Notes under the pieces: model-generated
The model's database searches: none
What the model was told of the DNA's origin: nothing
The model's input: only the letters and a program-made list of their open reading frames with translations
Assembly (NCBI GenBank): GCA_012960925.1
Contig: DUAG01000010.1
Span: 1-42,533, forward strand
Origin: Candidatus Manganitrophaceae bacterium
GTDB taxonomy: Bacteria; Nitrospirota; Nitrospiria; SBBL01; JAADHI01
DNA length: 42,533 nt
Direction: 5' to 3'
Made by a program: the position numbers and the translations under genes
Shown: in pieces, positions 38,725 through 42,533 of the stretch
Position numbering within the stretch: position 1 is the first letter of the stretch
Layout: every line of letters begins with the position of its first letter

Positions 38725-41178
38725 CTATACCGTGCGAAACCACCGGAGCCGAAGGGCATTTGTTACGACACTTACAGAAGAGAGTCCCATGGCTGCGGCA
38801 GCCAGGATGGGGGAAAGGAGGATGCCCGACAGAGGATAGAGGACACCCGCCGCGACGGGGATGAGAATGATGTTGTAGATAAAAGCAAAGAAAAGGTTCT
38901 GCCGGATATTCTTCATTGTCTCTTTTGAAAGTCGAAGTGCGGTGACAATCCCCCGAAGATCACCTCCGACAAGCGTAATGTCTGCAGCCGCCATGGCAAC
39001 ATCAGTTCCGGTTCCGATGGCCATGCCGATGTTCGCCTGGGCCAGCGCGGGCGCATCGTTTATTCCGTCTCCCACCATGGCGACACGATGCCCCTTCTTT
39101 TGAAGTTCTTTTATTTTTTGGGCCTTCTCATTTGGAAGCACCTCTGCGATGACCTGGTCAATCCCAACTGCCTGAGCAATAACCTCCGCTGTTTTCTTTT
39201 GATCCCCAGTGAGAAGCAGGGTCTTTAAGCCAATTCGATGCAAGGCCGCAATGACCCCGTTTGCACCTTCTTTTACGGTATCAGAGACTGCGATAATCCC
39301 AAAACATTCATTCCCGATAACTACAAACATCGGTGTTTTCCCTTCTTCCAAAAGGCGAACGCCGGCCTTTTGAAATGTCTTCATGGAGATTTCTTTTTCC
39401 TCAAACCATCGGGCGGTTCCGAGCAGGACCACTTTCCCCTGAATCACCGCCTGGATTCCTTTTCCGGGAATGGCTTCAAAGTCTTCCGGCTCGACGAGGT
39501 CAATTTTTTCGTCTTTAGCCGCCGTTAATATCGACTGGGCCAAAGGATGTTCTGAACCCTGTTCGGCGCTGCCGGCATAAAAGAGAAGTTTGTTCCGATC
39601 TTCTTTTCTGCTGATGACGTCGGTGACGGAAGGTTTTCCATGGGTGAGGGTCCCTGTCTTATCAAACACCACCATATCCACCTTCTGAGCCATCTGCAGC
39701 GCCTCGCCGCTTCGGATTAAAACTCCGGATTCAGCCCCGCGGCTGATTCCAACCATGACAGATGTCGGCGTGGCCAGACCCAGCGCACAGGGGCATGCGA
39801 CGATCAAGACGGCGACGGAGGCAATGAGGGCGTGGGTCAACTGTGGAGCGGGGCCCACAAGAAACCAGACGATAAAAGACAAGAATGCAATCCCCATTAC
39901 TGTCGGGACAAAGAAAGAAGCGATCTTGTCGGCCAGTTTGGCAATGGGCGGTTTGCTTCCTTGCGCTTCTTCAACAAGGCGGATAATTTGAGAAAGGACC
40001 ATCTCTGAACCTACTTGCGTCGCCTTGAAAGCAAATCGGCCGGTCTGGTTCAATGTTCCGCCGATAACGGAGTCTCCGCCCTTTTTTTCGACCGGAAGAC
40101 TCTCCCCTGTAATCATGGATTCATCTACCGAGGAGTATCCCTGAATGATTTCTCCATCGACCGGAATCTTTTCTCCGGGACGGACAACAATCTGGTTCCC
40201 CACCTGAACATCGGACAAGGGGACTTCCTTCACTTCGCCATTGCTTTGCAAGATAGAGGCTGTTTTTGCCTGAACACCCATTAATTTTCGTATCGCCTCA
40301 GAGGCCTTCCCCCGGGCGCGCGTTTCCAGTAATCTTCCTATCAAAATAAGGGTCACGATGGCGGCAGAGGTATCGTAATAGACCACGGGGTTCACCCCTT
40401 CCCCAACAAAGAGGTTCGGGAAAAAAGTGGCCATAAAACTGTATGCATAGGCGGCAGAAGTTCCCACAGCGATCAGGGTGTTCATATCTGATGTCCAATG
40501 CCTTGCCGCAGCCCATGCGCCCTTATAAAATTGCCTTCCAGCCCAGAATTGAACCGGTGTGGCTAAGAAAAATTGTACCATGAGGTTCATTTTTGAATGA
40601 GCCGGGAACAGAAAATCCAATCTAAAGAAGTCGGCATGCATCACAACTGAAATGGCAAGCGTCAGAATAAGTGAACCGAAAACTTTTCGGCTGGAAGCCG
40701 AACGAGATTTATCTTTCTGGACAGCACCTTCCGGGAGGATTTTTCCTGAATCGGGCGCTTGATATCCAAGCTTTCGGATGACATCTTTTATCGCTTTAAT
40801 ATTTATCAGGGTCGGCAAATATTCAATCGTTGCCTTTTCAGAGGCCAGGTTAACCGAGGCCAGAAAGATCCCGGTCTGGCTTTTCAAGGTTCCTTCAATT
40901 TTTGCGACGCAGGAAGCGCAGGACATTCCCTCAATCGGGATTGTCGTCTTTTCTGTCTTGATGTCATAGCCGATATGTTGAACCACTTGGATAATCTCTG
41001 TTGGGGCCCCGGACTCCTTCAGATATACGGTTGCTTTTTCAGTAGCAAAATTAACCGATGATGAAAGGACCTGCTCTGAGGCCTGTAAGCTCTTTTCGAT
41101 ACGGGAAGCGCACCCCGCGCAAGTCATTCCGGAAATAGGAAGATCTAAGCGGATTCCTTTGTGTTGATCGACTGTCAT
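38725..41178 (-). CDS. copA: Copper-type P1B ATPase (CopA) with two HMA domains
   Basis: An 817-aa heavy-metal-exporting P-type ATPase. Two N-terminal HMA domains have the motifs [12 protein letters not shown] and [12 protein letters not shown]. The membrane metal site is CPC ([12 protein letters not shown]). The catalytic Asp is in DKTGTLT, with TGESLPVEK, the SEHPLAQSI motif, and [10 protein letters not shown] as hinge. The CPC and double CxxC fit Cu(I) export. Start at 41178 has aaaggaagtgaa upstream; a TTG six codons earlier is less likely. It is the last gene of an operon with csoR and a glycosyltransferase, with 25 bp between it and the latter. Confidence 0.93.
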   Translation of the reverse strand: MTVDQHKGIRLDLPISGMTCAGCASRIEKSLQASEQVLSSSVNFATEKATVYLKESGAPTEIIQVVQHIGYDIKTEKTTIPIEGMSCASCVAKIEGTLKSQTGIFLASVNLASEKATIEYLPTLINIKAIKDVIRKLGYQAPDSGKILPEGAVQKDKSRSASSRKVFGSLILTLAISVVMHADFFRLDFLFPAHSKMNLMVQFFLATPVQFWAGRQFYKGAWAAARHWTSDMNTLIAVGTSAAYAYSFMATFFPNLFVGEGVNPVVYYDTSAAIVTLILIGRLLETRARGKASEAIRKLMGVQAKTASILQSNGEVKEVPLSDVQVGNQIVVRPGEKIPVDGEIIQGYSSVDESMITGESLPVEKKGGDSVIGGTLNQTGRFAFKATQVGSEMVLSQIIRLVEEAQGSKPPIAKLADKIASFFVPTVMGIAFLSFIVWFLVGPAPQLTHALIASVAVLIVACPCALGLATPTSVMVGISRGAESGVLIRSGEALQMAQKVDMVVFDKTGTLTHGKPSVTDVISRKEDRNKLLFYAGSAEQGSEHPLAQSILTAAKDEKIDLVEPEDFEAIPGKGIQAVIQGKVVLLGTARWFEEKEISMKTFQKAGVRLLEEGKTPMFVVIGNECFGIIAVSDTVKEGANGVIAALHRIGLKTLLLTGDQKKTAEVIAQAVGIDQVIAEVLPNEKAQKIKELQKKGHRVAMVGDGINDAPALAQANIGMAIGTGTDVAMAAADITLVGGDLRGIVTALRLSKETMKNIRQNLFFAFIYNIILIPVAAGVLYPLSGILLSPILAAAAMGLSSVSVVTNALRLRWFRTV

Positions 41179-41203
41179 TTCACTTCCTTTAGCCAAGGTG
41201 GGT

Positions 41204-41902
41204 TCACGAATGATACCATTTAGCCAGCCTCAATGGAGAGACGCCTAGATAATATAAGACAAATAGAACGATATTCCGAAAACTGGTGTAAAAGTATCCT
41301 TTATGAGCCCATCTTCGTGGGGACGTTGTGACGGACTCTTTAAGGAGGATGACATGACCTTCTTGGCTCAAGCGCCGGATAAAGTCGATATCTTCCATTA
41401 GCGGCATCTCGCGATAGCCTCCAAGTTTTATAAATGTATCACGACGCACAAAAACTCCCTGGTCACCATAGGGAAGTTTTAGAACGACAGATCTTAAATT
41501 GGCCATCACGGAGATCATTTTCAAGAAAAAAAGAGGGGAGTCGATCCTGAGTCGAAATGCTCCCCCCATGGTAGATGGTGATTGAAGCGCAGACAGGATC
41601 GCCTCAAACCCTTGAGATGGGAGAAAAGAATCTGAATGGAGAAAAAGGAAGATGTCTCCCGCCGCCTGTTTCGCCCCTTCATTCATTTGCTCCGCCCGAC
41701 TGCGAGGAGCGGAACACACAATCCGCCGAGTTCTACTCTTGGAGGCACTGGCCCAATCGCGTAGGACTTTATGGGTTTGATCATCACTCCCCCCATCAAT
41801 AATGAGGACCTCGGCCATGGAAAATCGCTCAAGATGGGCCAGGAAGAGCGGGAGTATTTTTTCCTCGTTCAAAACCGGGACAATGACAGAGATACTGTTC
41901 AT
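41204..41902 (-). CDS. Family 2 glycosyltransferase (TIGR04283-like)
   Basis: A 232-aa GT-A-fold glycosyltransferase. The N-terminus [20 protein letters not shown], then [11 protein letters not shown], the nucleotide-sugar binding loop, and [13 protein letters not shown], with the Asp-x-Asp-like HSD, place it in the group called rSAM/selenodomain-associated transferase 2. The motif [16 protein letters not shown] is typical, as is [20 protein letters not shown] hydrophobic patch near the C-terminus ([14 protein letters not shown]) could touch the membrane. It lies between csoR and copA with short gaps (11 and 25 bp), so it is co-transcribed with copper genes, an unusual context. Substrate unknown; arsenosugar synthesis has been suggested for related proteins. 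Confidence 0.88.
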   Translation of the reverse strand: MNSISVIVPVLNEEKILPLFLAHLERFSMAEVLIIDGGSDDQTHKVLRDWASASKSRTRRIVCSAPRSRAEQMNEGAKQAAGDIFLFLHSDSFLPSQGFEAILSALQSPSTMGGAFRLRIDSPLFFLKMISVMANLRSVVLKLPYGDQGVFVRRDTFIKLGGYREMPLMEDIDFIRRLSQEGHVILLKESVTTSPRRWAHKGYFYTSFRNIVLFVLYYLGVSPLRLAKWYHS

Positions 41903-41913
41903 TTTGATGTGCT

Positions 41914-42189
41914 CTATTTCCCAAATTTAGAAAACATGGTCATCAATTCTTCTATTTTCTTTTCTCTTTCCGTCTTGTTTTTTGATTGAAACGCATTAAC
42001 AACACAGCTTTCGAGGTGGCGCCTCATGGTCTCTTTTGCGACCCGTTCAAGAGCACCTTGGACGGCTGAGATCTGATGAAGCGTGTCCACACAGTAACGA
42101 TCATTTTCGATCATCCGACCGATGCCCTTGACCTGCCCCTGAATCTTGGCGAGACGGGTAAGGATTTTTCTTTTGGTGTCATCATTCAT
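41914..42189 (-). CDS. csoR: CsoR-family copper-sensing repressor
   Basis: A 91-aa all-helical regulator. The metal-site residues Cys33 (RYCVDTLHQI), His58 and Cys62 (RRHLESCV) have the same spacing (25 and 4 residues) as the Cu(I) site of CsoR. The N-terminal helix KILTRLAKIQGQVKGIGRMI is characteristic. As a tetramer it should bind its operator until Cu(I) releases it. The start has aggagtg upstream. The gene lies directly after a near-consensus promoter and a 24-bp palindrome, so autorepression is expected. It heads the operon with a glycosyltransferase and copA. The FrmR and RcnR relatives differ in ligands, so copper is the best guess. Confidence 0.92.
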   Translation of the reverse strand: MNDDTKRKILTRLAKIQGQVKGIGRMIENDRYCVDTLHQISAVQGALERVAKETMRRHLESCVVNAFQSKNKTEREKKIEELMTMFSKFGK

Positions 42190-42204
42190 CAGGCACTCCT
42201 TTAA

Positions 42205-42228
42205 TATACTCTACCATGGTAGGGTATA
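42205..42228. promoter_or_regulatory. Putative CsoR operator, 24-bp palindrome
   Basis: tatactctacca/tggtagggtata is a perfect palindrome except at one pair. It lies just downstream of the -10 box and 16 bp before csoR, where a bound repressor would block transcription. Confidence 0.75.
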
Positions 42229-42233
42229 AAAGC

Positions 42234-42263
42234 ATTATACAAAATTTTGATGAATCTTGTCAA
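42234..42263 (-). promoter_or_regulatory. Near-consensus promoter of the csoR operon
   Basis: On the minus strand TTGACA (42263-42258), an 18-bp spacer and TATAAT (42239-42234) match both sigma-70 boxes exactly. It drives csoR - glycosyltransferase - copA, and the expected start site falls at the edge of the palindromic operator. Confidence 0.8.
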
Positions 42264-42533
42264 GACTCAACCTTTATCCCCGCATTACAAATAGATCATG
42301 ATTGATTTCATCTCCTTATTACAATAGTATTTGTGATGTGGTTCCAAGTTCCTCATACTATTTTTAAACACGATTTGGCGCAAAAACATACTTAAGAATA
42401 GCCTAAAAGATGACAGAGAGCCAAAGCGATCATCACCCGGAGAAAGGGTAATCCCCCCATTAATAATGGTTCACAGAAGTAGAGCCTGTGTTGCCAGCGT
42501 CAATTTTTGATAGGGTGTAATTCCTCCAATCGC
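42264..42533. other. Window-end stretch without a gene
   Basis: I see no coding sequence, RNA gene or clear repeat between the csoR promoter and the end of the window. Confidence 0.5.

Noticed and set aside
1..42533. CRISPR arrays, tRNA or rRNA genes
   Set aside because: No regularly spaced short repeats and no tRNA-like cloverleaf or rRNA motifs were seen on either strand.

Overview
The window looks like chromosomal DNA of a Gram-negative bacterium, probably Nitrospirota or a deltaproteobacterium-like lineage. The grounds are an LPS-export pair (lptF/lptG), a tamB plus Omp85 pair, DUF1844 and DUF4390 proteins, an NtrY/NtrX pair, mid-forties G+C and frequent TTG starts. The taxon is an inference from gene content only.

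Left part (1-3.3 kb): an accessory island built from dead mobile elements. It holds an IS30-family remnant, a 121-bp IS6-type miniature element and a full-length IS6-family copy whose transposase carries an internal TGA. Between the last two lies a compact minus-strand run of small Cys-rich genes. Three are related CxCGH...CxCx(2)FKEK proteins, two are CxC-type companions (one full, one mini), and at the head is a 173-aa protein with a Cys-rich tail. This tandem array is the most novel-looking part of the window.

3.3-9.8 kb: a patchwork of single genes. These are a VIT1/CCC1 metal transporter, a universal stress protein, a VapBC toxin-antitoxin pair with a visible promoter/operator, a secreted six-repeat propeller-like protein, a decayed PD-(D/E)XK-like nuclease gene, a TerB+DnaJ protein, a cluster of hairpins and two DUF2892 membrane proteins.

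9.8-17.9 kb: a collinear plus-strand block with a CMD-family protein, an RND/MMPL exporter, a LolA-like periplasmic protein, an outer-membrane beta-barrel, an ECF sigma factor, a small zinc-finger anti-sigma factor and a persulfide-dioxygenase-like MBL hydrolase with two rhodanese domains. It reads as an envelope export system next to its own stress regulator. An IS3-family element (18.05-19.31 kb) with a frameshifted orfB follows.

19.5-25.5 kb: a single-domain rhodanese, moaD/moaE (MoaD has residues beyond its Gly-Gly), a secreted His-rich heavy-metal-associated-like protein, lptF-lptG, and an M32 carboxypeptidase.

25.7-38.7 kb: a long plus-strand envelope block: DUF1844, TamB, a seven-POTRA Omp85 protein (apparently starting at ATT), a TPR-metallopeptidase, DUF4390, NtrY and NtrX. 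It meets head-on a copper-type operon on the minus strand (csoR - glycosyltransferase - copA, 42.2-38.7 kb) that has a near-consensus promoter and a 24-bp palindromic operator.
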